From Gynurincola endophyticus (lineage in GTDB: Bacteria; Bacteroidota; Bacteroidia; Chitinophagales; Chitinophagaceae), in NCBI RefSeq assembly GCF_003991195.1, contig NZ_RCWL01000005.1, positions 261,078 through 325,077 on the forward strand: a stretch of 64,000 bases of DNA, in the 5' to 3' direction. The first letter of the stretch is position 1. Every line of letters begins with the position of its first letter. Shown piece after piece: positions 1-9,418 of this stretch. The notes beneath the pieces are model-generated. The model ran no database searches. It was not told the origin of the DNA and saw only the letters and a program-made list of their open reading frames with translations. The translations under genes were made by a program, and so were the position numbers.

Positions 1-1548
1 AGCTGCACTAAAATGCAGGATATTGGTATCCTCAATACAGGAGGATATGAGAATCTTGATAAAAGTACTCCATTGAAAGATGCGGCTGCTTTTCCTATAG
101 GAACGGCTATTTCTCCGACTCCTTTTAACAATGATGCGAAGTATAGAGAGGCCGTGTTACGCGACTTTAATTCTGTTACTTTTGAATATCATATGAAACA
201 TGGAGCTATTCAGAGAAGTAACGGTACTAAAGATTTTACAACAGCTGATAATATGATGAACGCATTGAATGGAATTCCGGTTTTCGGACATACATTGGCG
301 TGGCATCAGAATCAGAATGCTTCTTATCTGAACACCGTTTTAGGCCTGTCCAGCGATGCTCCTGTAGTAGAATTGATCAATAACGGAACTCTGGAGTCTG
401 GCGCGCTTGGTGACTGGGGTGTCTGGAACAGCGCCGGTGGTGCTGCTTCAGTTACGGTGACCAATAATGCTACATATGTTTTTCAGGGAACTTATGCGAT
501 GAAAGTAGTGAATCCGGTAAACGGAAATCCATGGAACGTACAGATCGCTTCGAATGCATTTCCTACTGTAGCCGGAAAGTCATATCGCGTAAGCTTTAAT
601 ATAAGAACAGAAAGCGGTAGCGGTCAGATGCGTTTGTCAACCAGTGGTACTGATGCACAATACGGGCCAAATGTTGATGTTACTTCAAGTTATCAACCTT
701 CCGTATGGACTTTTACCGGAATTACCGGTAATACCAGATTGATGATTGATATTGGTGCCGTACAAGGAACTTACTATATTGATAATTTTAGTGTAATTGA
801 AGTATCCGAAGCTCCAACCGGTCCTGCATTGGTTCGCGCCGTAGACAGTTTACTGGAAGATTATATCACTGCAACCGTTAATCACTTTAAAGGTAAAGTA
901 AAAGCATGGGACGTTGTGAATGAAATGTTTACTGATAATGGTGCTATCCGTAACTCGGTAAATACAACGATTCCGGAAGGAGCTACCGACTATTTCTTAT
1001 GGAGCGGTTACCTTGGAAGAGACTTTGCCTACAATGCCTTTAAATATGCGGAAGCTGCCGACCCTGCAGCAGATCTTTACATTAATGATTTTAATCTTGA
1101 ATATTCTCCTCAGAAGGTAGATTCTTTGATTAAACACGTGGCTGAGTTGAAAGAACGTGGTGCGAAAGTAGACGGTATCGGAACGCAGATGCATATCAGC
1201 TGGAGAACTGACCTGGGTAAAATGGAAGATATGTTCAGAAAGCTTGGTCAAACCGGATTGAAGATCAGAATATCTGAACTGGATATTAAAACCGTAATGG
1301 GCTCTCCTGCCGGTGCACCAACAGACCTGTTGAATAGCTATCAGGCTGCAATGGCTAAAAAAGTTGTGGAACTATATGTAAAACATATCCCTGCTCCGCA
1401 ACGCGCCGGTATCACTATCTGGGGTATCAATGATGGTAATAGCTGGGTATCTGACGGTGGTAAAGAATTCGCTTTGTTCTACGATGATAATTATGAGAAA
1501 AAACCAGCTTATGGTGCATTTTTAGCCGCTTTGCTGGGTAAAGAATAA
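1..1548 (+). CDS. GH10 endo-1,4-beta-xylanase with inserted CBM, 5' partial
   Basis: Endo-1,4-beta-xylanase that would cut the xylan backbone at the cell surface. The frame is open from base 1, and codons 1-4 read S-C-T-K, which looks like a lipobox cysteine, so the true start and signal peptide lie just upstream of the window. Numbering from the first Met at base 13, the GH10 acid/base Glu is E304 (WDVVNEM) and the nucleophile is E422 (RISELD). The (beta/alpha)8 barrel is interrupted at roughly residues 115-268 by a beta-rich segment resembling a CBM4/CBM22-type jelly roll. Such insertions are known in GH10 enzymes of Bacteroidetes. UxuA lies downstream, which fits use of glucuronoxylan. Confidence in the family is high; the module boundaries are approximate. 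Confidence 0.93.
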   Translation, partial: SCTKMQDIGILNTGGYENLDKSTPLKDAAAFPIGTAISPTPFNNDAKYREAVLRDFNSVTFEYHMKHGAIQRSNGTKDFTTADNMMNALNGIPVFGHTLAWHQNQNASYLNTVLGLSSDAPVVELINNGTLESGALGDWGVWNSAGGAASVTVTNNATYVFQGTYAMKVVNPVNGNPWNVQIASNAFPTVAGKSYRVSFNIRTESGSGQMRLSTSGTDAQYGPNVDVTSSYQPSVWTFTGITGNTRLMIDIGAVQGTYYIDNFSVIEVSEAPTGPALVRAVDSLLEDYITATVNHFKGKVKAWDVVNEMFTDNGAIRNSVNTTIPEGATDYFLWSGYLGRDFAYNAFKYAEAADPAADLYINDFNLEYSPQKVDSLIKHVAELKERGAKVDGIGTQMHISWRTDLGKMEDMFRKLGQTGLKIRISELDIKTVMGSPAGAPTDLLNSYQAAMAKKVVELYVKHIPAPQRAGITIWGINDGNSWVSDGGKEFALFYDDNYEKKPAYGAFLAALLGKE

Positions 1549-1606
1549 AAGAATGTTGAAAGGTGAATTAATTTAAGCATTCTTACTTTGAAATGTGAAT
1601 TAGAAG

Positions 1607-1630
1607 CAGAGGGAGTTTTTACTCCCTCTG
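1607..1630 (+). terminator. terminator after the xylanase gene
   Basis: A perfect 10-bp stem (CAGAGGGAGT / ACTCCCTCTG) with a TTTT loop is followed by a T-rich run. It lies 58 bases after the xylanase stop codon and directly before the promoter box of the next gene. Confidence 0.8.
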
Positions 1631-1633
1631 TCT

Positions 1634-1641
1634 TATTTTTG
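1634..1641 (+). promoter_or_regulatory. Bacteroidetes -7 box of uxuA
   Basis: TATTTTTG matches the TAnnTTTG consensus. It overlaps the T-run of the preceding terminator, so uxuA probably starts its own transcript about 15 bases before its ATG. No clear TTG -33 element is seen. Confidence 0.5.
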
Positions 1642-1660
1642 TATCATAAATACTTTTACA

Positions 1661-2827
1661 ATGTTAATGCATCAAACAATGCGTTGGTATGGTCCGAACG
1701 ACACGGTGAGTTTAGCTGATATCAGACAGGCTGGATGTGAGGGAGTCGTAACAGCATTACACCAGATTCCCGTAGGAGAAGTATGGCCTCTGGAAGCCAT
1801 TACTGAAAGGAAAAAATTGATAGAAGCGGCTGGAATGACCTGGACAGTAGTAGAGTCGTTGCCCGTAAGTGATGATATAAAAAGAAGATCCGGAAACTTT
1901 TTGGTTCATATTGAAAACTATAAAACCAGCCTCGTCAATCTTGGTAAAGCAGGTATAAAAGTAATCACATATAACTTTATGCCTGTACTAGACTGGTTAA
2001 GAACAGATGTGAGCTATACGCTGCCTACGGGTGCCAAAGCTTTGTATTTTGAACGTCTGGCATTTGTGGTTTTTGATATCTACCTGCTGAAGCGACCTGG
2101 CGCAAGAAATGATTATGATCAATCTGAATTAGAAAAAGCTGACAAATATTGGTTGACGTTAGACGATGCTGAAAAGGAACGGATTTTCAAAAATGCTTTA
2201 TTAGGTTTGCCAGGTAGCGATATACCCTTTACCGCTGAATTGGTATTGAGTGAGTTGAATAAATACGCTGAAATAGATATCGATCTTTTGCGGAAACATC
2301 TTTCGCTTTTTCTGGAAGCAGTTATTCCTACTGCGGCCGAAAATGGCCTGGTAATGGCTATCCATCCCGATGATCCGCCCTATCCGGTACTGGGGTTACC
2401 CCGTATTGTAAGTACGGCAGAAGATCTTCGGTTTATTACCAGTGCGGTCAATCATCCTGCAAACGGTTTATGTTTCTGTACAGGGTCGTTAGGCGCCCGC
2501 CCGGATAATGCAATTGTAGAAATGCTGAATCTGTTTGCCGACCGTATTCACTTCCTGCACCTTAGAAATACCAAAAGAGATGAAAATGGAAATTTTTATG
2601 AGGCGAATCATTTAGAAGGGGATACTGATATGTATGCTGTAATAGAAACTTTGCTAGAGATACAGAAGAGAAGAAACCTCTCGCTACCGATGCGACCCGA
2701 TCACGGACATCAGATGCTCGACGACCTCAAAAAAACAACCTATCCCGGTTACTCGGCTATTGGCAGGCTAAAAGGTTTGGCTGAACTGAGAGGTGTGGAA
2801 TATGCAGTTGCACAAATAAAAAAATAA
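1661..2827 (+). CDS. uxuA: mannonate dehydratase UxuA
   Basis: Dehydrates D-mannonate to 2-keto-3-deoxygluconate in the glucuronate branch of hexuronate catabolism, in the cytoplasm. The start MHQTMRWYGPND, the segment GVVTALHQIP and the HPDDPP metal-site region are typical of UxuA, and 388 residues is the usual length (the E. coli enzyme has about 394). ATG codons at 1661 and 1667 are both possible; the second aligns better with the E. coli start. The gene follows a xylanase gene after a terminator, so it is probably in the same regulon but on its own transcript. The pairing suggests use of glucuronic acid side chains released from xylan. Confidence 0.95.
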   Translation: MLMHQTMRWYGPNDTVSLADIRQAGCEGVVTALHQIPVGEVWPLEAITERKKLIEAAGMTWTVVESLPVSDDIKRRSGNFLVHIENYKTSLVNLGKAGIKVITYNFMPVLDWLRTDVSYTLPTGAKALYFERLAFVVFDIYLLKRPGARNDYDQSELEKADKYWLTLDDAEKERIFKNALLGLPGSDIPFTAELVLSELNKYAEIDIDLLRKHLSLFLEAVIPTAAENGLVMAIHPDDPPYPVLGLPRIVSTAEDLRFITSAVNHPANGLCFCTGSLGARPDNAIVEMLNLFADRIHFLHLRNTKRDENGNFYEANHLEGDTDMYAVIETLLEIQKRRNLSLPMRPDHGHQMLDDLKKTTYPGYSAIGRLKGLAELRGVEYAVAQIKK

Positions 2828-2888
2828 CGCCGGAGTAGTGTAGTTTGGCTACTGATTTTTGTTAATTAGTCTTATCAAAAGTTAAAAT

Positions 2889-2928
2889 ATCCCTCATTAA
2901 AAAAAATAGATTTTTTTTAATGAGGGAT
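2889..2928. terminator. strong terminator hairpin after uxuA
   Basis: A perfect 18-bp inverted repeat (arm ATCCCTCATTAAAAAAAA) surrounds a 4-base loop. The arm ends in eight A/T pairs, so the T-run is part of the stem, and it could work in both directions. It lies about 60 bases past the uxuA stop. Confidence 0.85.
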
Positions 2929-3188
2929 TCCTATTGTTATACACAAATAGAAAAACGGGATTCTTTTTTTGATAAATGGAAAGCCGGGAACTTGAAACTA
3001 TCAAAAATCAAAGATTCTGCTAACAGTAGTTAGTGTTTTGCTGATACGCTTTAAAACCCTTTGTGGATAAGGGTTTTAGCTTAGTTCTATTGGTGAGTTA
3101 AATTGAATAAGCTTAGGAACCTCTCGATAAACCCATATAAATAACTTATTTTTGTTCACTTTGAATTCATCAGTTTAATTGTTTAAGA
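2929..3188. other. intergenic region with a second hairpin
   Basis: No gene is seen here. The stretch holds a small CTAAC/GTTAG hairpin near 3020 and a perfect 10-bp hairpin, TAAAACCCTT / AAGGGTTTTA, at 3052-3078 with a 7-base loop. The pepP promoter box lies at 3147. The hairpins are not followed by a clear T-run on either strand, so they are less convincing terminators than the one at 2889. Confidence 0.5.
3147..3154 (+). promoter_or_regulatory. -7 box of the aminopeptidase gene
   Basis: TATTTTTG matches the TAnnTTTG consensus about 35 bases before the start codon. No convincing -33 TTG is seen. Confidence 0.45.
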
Positions 3189-4577
3189 ATGCATTTCAGA
3201 TTATTTGCAGAAGAGGTGTATACCCAACGAAGAAAGTCTTTAATGGAATCAATGCAGTCAGGCATTTTACTTTTTTTAGGTAATGAGGAAGTGGGAATGA
3301 ACTATGCGGATAATACCTATCCTTTCAGACAAGACAGTACTTTCTTGTATTATTTCGGCATAGATATTCCAGGTCTTGCTGCAATTATTGATGCAGATGC
3401 ACAACAAACGATTTTATTCGGTGATGATATCTCGCTTGACGGTGTTATCTGGACCGGTCCTTTACCTACCATGGCTTACATGGCTGATCAGGTAGGTATT
3501 TCAAAAACTGCTTCTATCAGCGAGTTGGCCGGGTATCTGAGTAATAAAAAAAATATACAATACCTGCCTCCTTACAGAGCAGTTAATCAAATAAAATTAT
3601 CTTCTTTACTGAATCAGCCTTTGGGTAAGATTAAAGAAAACTTTTCTTTAAAACTTATAAAGGCAGTTATCGGGCAAAGGTCTTTTAAGTCGGCGCTGGA
3701 GCTAACTGAGATGGAAGCAGCCTGTGATATATCGGCTGACATGCATTTAGCTGCAATGCAATATGCAAAGCCCGGTATGAAGGAATATGAGGTGGCAGCA
3801 CAGGTGAGAAAAGTTGCTTATGAGCAGGGTGGGGCACTGGCTTATCCGATCATTCTTACGGTGAACGGCGAAACACTCCATAACCATTACCATGGTAATA
3901 CACTGGCACCGGGCCATTTGTTATTAATCGATGCGGGTGCTGAAAACGACCTCCATTATGCGGGTGACCTTACCAGAACTTTTCCTGTAAGTTCTAAATA
4001 TTCAGAACAACAAAAAGATATCTATAATCTGGTAATAAAAATGATGGATAATGCAATCGATGCATTGAAGCCGGGAATCACCTATAAAGAAGTACATGGT
4101 ATTGCCGCAAAAACATTGATTGGTGGTATGCTGGATCTGGGTATACTAAAAGGGAACGCAGAAGAAGCATTTCAAAATGATGTGCATACGCTATTCTTTC
4201 AACATGGCCTTGGACATATGATCGGATTAGACGTACATGATATGGAAGACCTGGGTGAGTTGCATGTAGGTTATGAAGAAGGAACTCAGAAAAGTAAAGC
4301 GTTCGGGTGGAAATCATTACGCCTGGCCCGTACACTGCAAACCGGTATGACCTTTACTGTAGAGCCGGGAATATATTTCATTCCAACATTGATTGATCGT
4401 TGGTACAATGAAAGAAAACTGGAACAATTTATTAATTACGAAGAATTATTAAAATATAAAAACTTTAGTGGTGTCAGAGTTGAAGACAACTATGTTATCA
4501 CTGATACGGGAGCCAGGAAACTCGGCAAATACCTGCCTAAGTATTTGTCTGAGATTGAAGCGATACGAGAATCATAA
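3189..4577 (+). CDS. pepP: Xaa-Pro aminopeptidase (M24B family)
   Basis: Removes an N-terminal residue that precedes proline from peptides; a cytoplasmic di-manganese enzyme. The N-terminal aminopeptidase-P domain (about 1-170) is followed by the pita-bread catalytic domain. All five metal ligands can be placed: D248 and D260, H343 in HGLGHMIGLDVHD, E392 in VEPG, and E432 in VRVEDN. The length (462) and HGLGH motif match PepP rather than methionine aminopeptidase. The asparaginase-like gene follows after 17 bases, probably in the same operon. Confidence 0.94.
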   Translation: MHFRLFAEEVYTQRRKSLMESMQSGILLFLGNEEVGMNYADNTYPFRQDSTFLYYFGIDIPGLAAIIDADAQQTILFGDDISLDGVIWTGPLPTMAYMADQVGISKTASISELAGYLSNKKNIQYLPPYRAVNQIKLSSLLNQPLGKIKENFSLKLIKAVIGQRSFKSALELTEMEAACDISADMHLAAMQYAKPGMKEYEVAAQVRKVAYEQGGALAYPIILTVNGETLHNHYHGNTLAPGHLLLIDAGAENDLHYAGDLTRTFPVSSKYSEQQKDIYNLVIKMMDNAIDALKPGITYKEVHGIAAKTLIGGMLDLGILKGNAEEAFQNDVHTLFFQHGLGHMIGLDVHDMEDLGELHVGYEEGTQKSKAFGWKSLRLARTLQTGMTFTVEPGIYFIPTLIDRWYNERKLEQFINYEELLKYKNFSGVRVEDNYVITDTGARKLGKYLPKYLSEIEAIRES

Positions 4578-4594
4578 AAATTTATCTGGGAATT

Positions 4595-5083
4595 ATGGTA
4601 GTGAGAATTTTTATAACAGGGGGAACTTTTGATAAGGAGTACAATGAGTTAAACGGACAGCTATTCTTTAAAGACACCCATTTGCATGAATTATTGGATA
4701 TGGGTAGAAACAAAGTATCTGTCGAAATCCGTACTTTAATGATGATTGATTCATTGGAGATGACCGATCAGGATAGAGAGTTAATATCCCGGCAGTGCGT
4801 ACAGTGTGAAGAAACAAGAATTGTTATTACTCATGGAACCGATACAATGACTGAAACAGCTAAAGTATTGGCAAAAGAAGTAAAAGATAAAACAATTGTT
4901 TTAACCGGTGCAATGATTCCGATTAAGTTTGGTAGTTCTGATGGTCTATTTAATCTGGGAAGTGCTTTAGCTTTTAGTCAGGTATTACCACATGGAGTGT
5001 ATGTGGCCATGAACGGCAGAGTGTTTAACTGGGATAATGTGAGAAAAAATAAACAAACCGGCACTTTTGAAGAACTAAAATAA
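4595..5083 (+). CDS. short asparaginase-domain protein
   Basis: Contains the N-terminal domain of L-asparaginase/glutaminase only. The threonine motif ITGGTFD lies near residue 8 and the second motif THGTDTM near residue 90, both of which carry catalytic threonines in full enzymes. It ends at 162 residues, about half the usual 320-340, with no trace of the C-terminal domain before the terminator that follows. Short proteins of this type recur in bacteria, so this is probably a stable family rather than a broken gene. It lies 17 bases after pepP, which suggests a shared transcript. The substrate is unknown. Confidence 0.8.
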   Translation: MVVRIFITGGTFDKEYNELNGQLFFKDTHLHELLDMGRNKVSVEIRTLMMIDSLEMTDQDRELISRQCVQCEETRIVITHGTDTMTETAKVLAKEVKDKTIVLTGAMIPIKFGSSDGLFNLGSALAFSQVLPHGVYVAMNGRVFNWDNVRKNKQTGTFEELK

Positions 5084-5097
5084 TTCACCAGTATAGC

Positions 5098-5126
5098 AAA
5101 AGCTGTTCGTATCGAACAGCTTTTTT
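5098..5126. terminator. bidirectional terminator between convergent genes
   Basis: A perfect 12-bp stem (AAAAGCTGTTCG / CGAACAGCTTTT) with a 3-base loop has T-runs on both strands. It separates the asparaginase-like gene from the convergent barrel gene that ends at 5128. Confidence 0.88.
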
Positions 5127-5127
5127 A

Positions 5128-7716
5128 TTAAGGTTTATAGATGAGCCCTGCAATCAGGTAATTCATGTTATAGCGATTTATCTGCTGGTGTACAAAGTTT
5201 CCCTCCGATTGTATACTTAACCCGGTAAATGGTGTACCTGCGGCGTTTACCAGATGTAAAAGATTCCGGCCTTTCAGATAAATTTGCCAGGAGCCCTTTA
5301 ATTGTAGCGTAGTTTTTAAATTTAGCAGGGGCGTTGTAAAATCTGTTTCTTTGTTGCTCAGTCTTAAAAATCCCCCTGACAGTTCAAAATCAAACTTGTT
5401 TTCTTTACGCGAAATTTCTGCCATCAAACGAACGCTCTTCTGAGTATTGATATTTTCTTTTTCTAAAAAAAGCTCTTCGGTTCTCCAGGTGCCGCCGATT
5501 GATATTTTACTGATTATCCATTCCTGTGGTTCAAATCTTACACTACCTGAATATTGACTGGCGTTGTTTTTGAAATTAGTAAAGTCATTTTGTACCAGTG
5601 TTTGAAATCTACTCTGATTAAATAATGTGCTTGCGGTAAAGTATATTTTATGATAAGCATTAGTAAAATAAAACCCTTTTCCGATGTTTGCATCTAATTG
5701 CTGCCAGCGACGCTTCGGAATGAACATGTTTTTATAATAAAATACATTGTTGCTCACAGATTCAAATACAGCTTCTAAATTGTCATAATTGACGCCATTT
5801 GAGTAAGATATTCCAAAGTTGTTTAATTGAGTAAGGTTGGAATGGTAATAACCGATTTGCCAGTTTGATGTAGATGAAATGGTATTATAAATAGGTTGCC
5901 TGTTAATTAACCGGTTATTGAAAGATAATATCAATGTGTCCAAATCATTGTAAATATCAGGCATATAGTTTCTTTGACTATAACTAACCCATACGTCGTT
6001 ATTGCCATCCGGCATATAATGAAGAGACGATATTATTTCAGGGCGCTTTCTATTTTTTTCATTGCCCGGGATGTAAAAATGAAAGAGCTGCGGTGCCAGA
6101 CGTGCATTGTATTCCCAGTAATTCCTTTTACCTCTGACAATGAGTGCTGGTTCCCATAGTAAAGCTTCTCTGGTTTTAGCAGTTTGCTTATAATCTGGAG
6201 ATAGTGATTCGTAAATATACTTTGCCGAAATTCCTATACCGGCAGTAAATAAGCTGCTGTATCTCTTTTCAATTTCGCTGAAAATTTTGGAGTGTCGTAT
6301 TCCAAAAGAAAATGATTGCCATACGGTGTCTACCGGAGGGTTAAATGCTACCTGAATCCGGGGCTTTGTATTTTCATTAAAAAATTGAATTCCGGTTGTT
6401 AAACGCGTAGACGGGTTGAGCATTGTTTTAATGTTCAGATTAGCATCTAATAATATAGTATTAGCTTTTTCCTGTTTTTGTTCATTGATAAATGCAGACG
6501 AGGGTATGTAATTTTGAATGTCAATCATGCCATTATTGGTGTTACTGCTATACCCCATTGTTCCTGAAAAATTTAATGCCGATTTATTATTCAGTAAATA
6601 GCCCCATTGAATATTTCCGGATATCATTTTACCCTTTTGTGTGAAAGTGGAAATTTCTTCTTTTACCTTTTGATTATCGATACTTGCATACGACAATAAC
6701 TCTGTTTCCTGCGTTTGAGAAGCCTGCGTATGGTAGATGATAGTTCCCAAACGATATTTATTCCCCTCTTTTCTGATAGTGAAACTGTTATTTATATCCA
6801 GGGCTTTTTGTACAAGGTCATTTGGTTGAAAATAAAATGAATTTTTGCTTTTAAAGAAAGTGGAAGACGATTCAGTAAAAGAATTCGGCATGTCTTTTAT
6901 ACTGAAATCTTTTTGTCCGATATTATTAATGTTGTTTGTTAAGAAGCTGTTGAGGCGGTCTGAAAAATAGAATGCTTTGAAACGGGCTTCAAATTTATCA
7001 CGGTGGCCGACTGCTCCTTCTCCTGTGAATTTTAAAACGCCTTTAAATTCTTTTTTGGTATTAATGTTAATAATAGATTCTTTAAAGTTACTAAAGTCAA
7101 TGTTGAACTTGTCTCGATAATTATTAATCAGCTCTAAGTTATCCATAATGCCAAAGTTGAGGTTCTCTAAAGCTATCTTATTCTGATTGATGAAAACTTC
7201 TTTGTTATTGATCAATACTTTTGTGATTTGCCTCCCTCTGTATGCGATTGATCCGTCTTCAGAAATAATAAAACCATCTGTCTGATTGAGAATATCTTTT
7301 AGTGTTGAGCGCTCGTTTAATACTAATCTATCTGTTAACAACTTTACGGTGTCATCAATTTTATTAGCTTTAATGACTACTGTTTCGAGTTCTACAATTT
7401 TCTCTGATAATTCGGTATTGTAGGAGGTGGTACCGCCGGATAAAATCAATGTATCTTTTCTTGTTTCATAACCCAGCATTGAAACTTCTACAATGATTTT
7501 ATCTCCGCTGTAACTAAATGTAGCATTAAACTCTCCTTTAACATCTGCGATGGCATAAGTAAGCAGCTTATTGTTTTCAATGGAATGAAGCATAACGGTT
7601 GCTCCGGATATTCCGGTTCCATTGGGTCTGGTAATTTTACCATGAACCTTTTTTTCCTGAGCAAACGCGTCAGAAGTGAATCCCAGTATCACAATAAATA
7701 ACAGCAATCTTAACAT
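5128..7716 (-). CDS. outer-membrane beta-barrel protein with CarboxypepD_reg and plug domains
   Basis: Predicted outer-membrane protein of 862 residues. A signal peptide (MLRLLLFIVILGF...AFAQ) is followed by a carboxypeptidase-regulatory-like beta-sandwich (about residues 22-105), a TonB-plug-like segment (about 110-215) and a long beta-barrel region. The start used is the ATG at 7716, which overlaps the upstream HTTM stop codon (ATGTTAA) and begins right at the signal peptide; an upstream in-frame Met at 7773 lies inside the HTTM gene. This is the last gene of the minus-strand cassette with HTTM and GLPGLI genes. It resembles the TonB-receptor-like barrels often found beside GLPGLI genes. 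The ligand or exported substrate is unknown. Confidence 0.85.
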   Translation of the reverse strand: MLRLLLFIVILGFTSDAFAQEKKVHGKITRPNGTGISGATVMLHSIENNKLLTYAIADVKGEFNATFSYSGDKIIVEVSMLGYETRKDTLILSGGTTSYNTELSEKIVELETVVIKANKIDDTVKLLTDRLVLNERSTLKDILNQTDGFIISEDGSIAYRGRQITKVLINNKEVFINQNKIALENLNFGIMDNLELINNYRDKFNIDFSNFKESIININTKKEFKGVLKFTGEGAVGHRDKFEARFKAFYFSDRLNSFLTNNINNIGQKDFSIKDMPNSFTESSSTFFKSKNSFYFQPNDLVQKALDINNSFTIRKEGNKYRLGTIIYHTQASQTQETELLSYASIDNQKVKEEISTFTQKGKMISGNIQWGYLLNNKSALNFSGTMGYSSNTNNGMIDIQNYIPSSAFINEQKQEKANTILLDANLNIKTMLNPSTRLTTGIQFFNENTKPRIQVAFNPPVDTVWQSFSFGIRHSKIFSEIEKRYSSLFTAGIGISAKYIYESLSPDYKQTAKTREALLWEPALIVRGKRNYWEYNARLAPQLFHFYIPGNEKNRKRPEIISSLHYMPDGNNDVWVSYSQRNYMPDIYNDLDTLILSFNNRLINRQPIYNTISSTSNWQIGYYHSNLTQLNNFGISYSNGVNYDNLEAVFESVSNNVFYYKNMFIPKRRWQQLDANIGKGFYFTNAYHKIYFTASTLFNQSRFQTLVQNDFTNFKNNASQYSGSVRFEPQEWIISKISIGGTWRTEELFLEKENINTQKSVRLMAEISRKENKFDFELSGGFLRLSNKETDFTTPLLNLKTTLQLKGSWQIYLKGRNLLHLVNAAGTPFTGLSIQSEGNFVHQQINRYNMNYLIAGLIYKP

Positions 7717-8624
7717 GCAGTTTCTGTATTTAATAGAGGTGTTGGATTTTTTGAAGGAAGCAAATGGTACCACGCAGCTATGTTTAAGGCAATCATAATG
7801 GCAGCAAATATGAAAAGATGCATCAGGATGGCGATTCCTATATGCATGAGTATAATCATAACCAAAGCAATTAAACGGGTGTGTTTGATATACATCAAAA
7901 CAGGATAAAAAACTTCAATCAAAATGGTAGTAATTCCTGCAAGTAAAAAGAAATAGGCAGGAAATGTCTGATAGTCATTGTAAACTGATACCAGCGCCTT
8001 CCACATTGACTTGCCAGTCCACCAGGAACTATCGAGTAGTTTTGGTAACCCCGCAAATACATATACAATACATAAATGTAGTTGAAGAATGCGGGCATAA
8101 TTAAACGGAGATACAGGTCTTTTTTTAATAAGATGGTCAATACTGAAAGCCCTTCCAACAGGAAAAATAAAGCAATAGAATAACGAAATGGTTAAGAAGG
8201 TATCGTATCCATAGTTGTAGTCATCGAAAGACTTAAAAATAACAATTTGTGCAATTAATGCCATAAAAGCGGAAAATCTCGTGAAAAGACCAATCATCAG
8301 TAAAAAAAGCATTGATAAGTAGATCCACAGAGCATAGTTATAAAAGATACCGGTATAATTATTTGAATTCAGCCATTTATAAAATTCATGCAGATAACCG
8401 AAGTAAGAAGAAAAAACAAATGTGATTTCCTGAGGAATAATCGTATCTGATTTTGAAAAGAATAAATGAAAATCTGAAAACATTGAACATACATCAATAA
8501 TTGCGATAGCACTGATACTGACTCTGAAAAAAGTCAGAAATTCAAGTTGCGTATGGGTGTTTTTTTGAGTAAAAAAATCCTGTAAATGCAACATGGCATT
8601 TTTTACTGGTTTAACAAATTGCAT
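7710..8624 (-). CDS. HTTM-domain (vitamin K-dependent gamma-carboxylase-like) membrane protein
   Basis: Polytopic inner-membrane protein of 304 residues with about seven hydrophobic segments. The pattern fits the HTTM domain: an N-terminal FFRVSISAIAIIDV segment, a central RILQLHLCIVYVFAGLPKL stretch followed by a WWTGKSMW segment, and a membrane C-terminus. HTTM is the membrane domain shared with vitamin K-dependent gamma-glutamyl carboxylase. The large C-terminal lumenal part of the true carboxylase is absent, so carboxylation cannot be claimed. The gene lies between the GLPGLI gene (11-base gap) and the barrel gene (7-base overlap), so translation of the barrel is probably coupled to it. 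Confidence 0.82.
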   Translation of the reverse strand: MQFVKPVKNAMLHLQDFFTQKNTHTQLEFLTFFRVSISAIAIIDVCSMFSDFHLFFSKSDTIIPQEITFVFSSYFGYLHEFYKWLNSNNYTGIFYNYALWIYLSMLFLLMIGLFTRFSAFMALIAQIVIFKSFDDYNYGYDTFLTISLFYCFIFPVGRAFSIDHLIKKRPVSPFNYARILQLHLCIVYVFAGLPKLLDSSWWTGKSMWKALVSVYNDYQTFPAYFFLLAGITTILIEVFYPVLMYIKHTRLIALVMIILMHIGIAILMHLFIFAAIMIALNIAAWYHLLPSKNPTPLLNTETAC

Positions 8625-8635
8625 ATGCAGCTGTT

Positions 8636-9409
8636 TTAGTTATTCATCATTTGTATCATACTCTTGATGAGGTTTGATTTCTCTAACAGAAGCTGTTTTT
8701 CCACAATAGCATTCCCTTTTTTATTTTTTTCATGTTGAGCAAGGTGAAGCTCGATGACTTTATCCCAGTCGGGAATATTAACATATTCTATTTTTTCGAT
8801 TTCTGTAGTCCAGAAGAAATCTTCAGCACGAACTACCAGACCCGGAAGGTTGATGAATATACCCGGACCGCTACTGATGGCTACATCATTTGTGAACCAG
8901 ACATTCATTAAGAAGTTTTTATTTTGTGGCTTTGCTTCCCTGCTTTTCATTCCATAAATAGTTTTCACATTATCTGTTAAGTTCCAGCTCAGGTCTGCAG
9001 ATGTTCCTTCGGAATAAAAGTTTCTGTTAAAAACAGATTCAAACTTTACGAACTTGTTTTCTGTATGTTTTACCACATATGCCAGGCTATCATTCACCTG
9101 ATAGTTGATGTTTTTCATATTAGCCGGCTTATCTCTATTTACAAATGAATCAATTTTGTAAATAGATTGTTGTGTTTCAGGATTGATCAACAGCGTATAA
9201 TAATATTTGTAGGAAGCTGCTAATAGCTGGTCTGGATCAGTAGTCTGAGCTTTTCCTACACTACTTGCCGGTATCTGATACTGGCTCGTGGGGATCGCCA
9301 AATAGCTGACTTTGATAAATTTTCCTTTTCCCTGTATAGACTGCTGCGCAAAATTTTGCTGACTAAGGAGGAGGGTACTTAATATAAATAAAAAGAATGT
9401 TTTTGTCAT
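8636..9409 (-). CDS. GLPGLI family secreted protein
   Basis: A 257-residue protein with an N-terminal signal peptide (to about AQQ, residue 23). The family signature appears as SSGPGIFINLPGLVV near residues 180-195, followed by an acidic/aromatic segment, and a KSREA-type turn lies about 35 residues before it, as in GLPGLI proteins (TIGR01200). The family is common in Bacteroidetes beside barrel-type outer-membrane proteins and has no assigned biochemical role. The gene lies between the unknown anchored protein (9-base gap) and HTTM (11-base gap), clearly in one operon. Confidence 0.85.
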   Translation of the reverse strand: MTKTFFLFILSTLLLSQQNFAQQSIQGKGKFIKVSYLAIPTSQYQIPASSVGKAQTTDPDQLLAASYKYYYTLLINPETQQSIYKIDSFVNRDKPANMKNINYQVNDSLAYVVKHTENKFVKFESVFNRNFYSEGTSADLSWNLTDNVKTIYGMKSREAKPQNKNFLMNVWFTNDVAISSGPGIFINLPGLVVRAEDFFWTTEIEKIEYVNIPDWDKVIELHLAQHEKNKKGNAIVEKQLLLEKSNLIKSMIQMMNN

Positions 9410-9418
9410 AACAGTTAA

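Noticed and set aside
7710-8624. HTTM gene as a true vitamin K-dependent gamma-carboxylase
   Set aside because: Only the membrane domain is present; the lumenal domain of the true carboxylase is missing, so the enzyme activity is not claimed.
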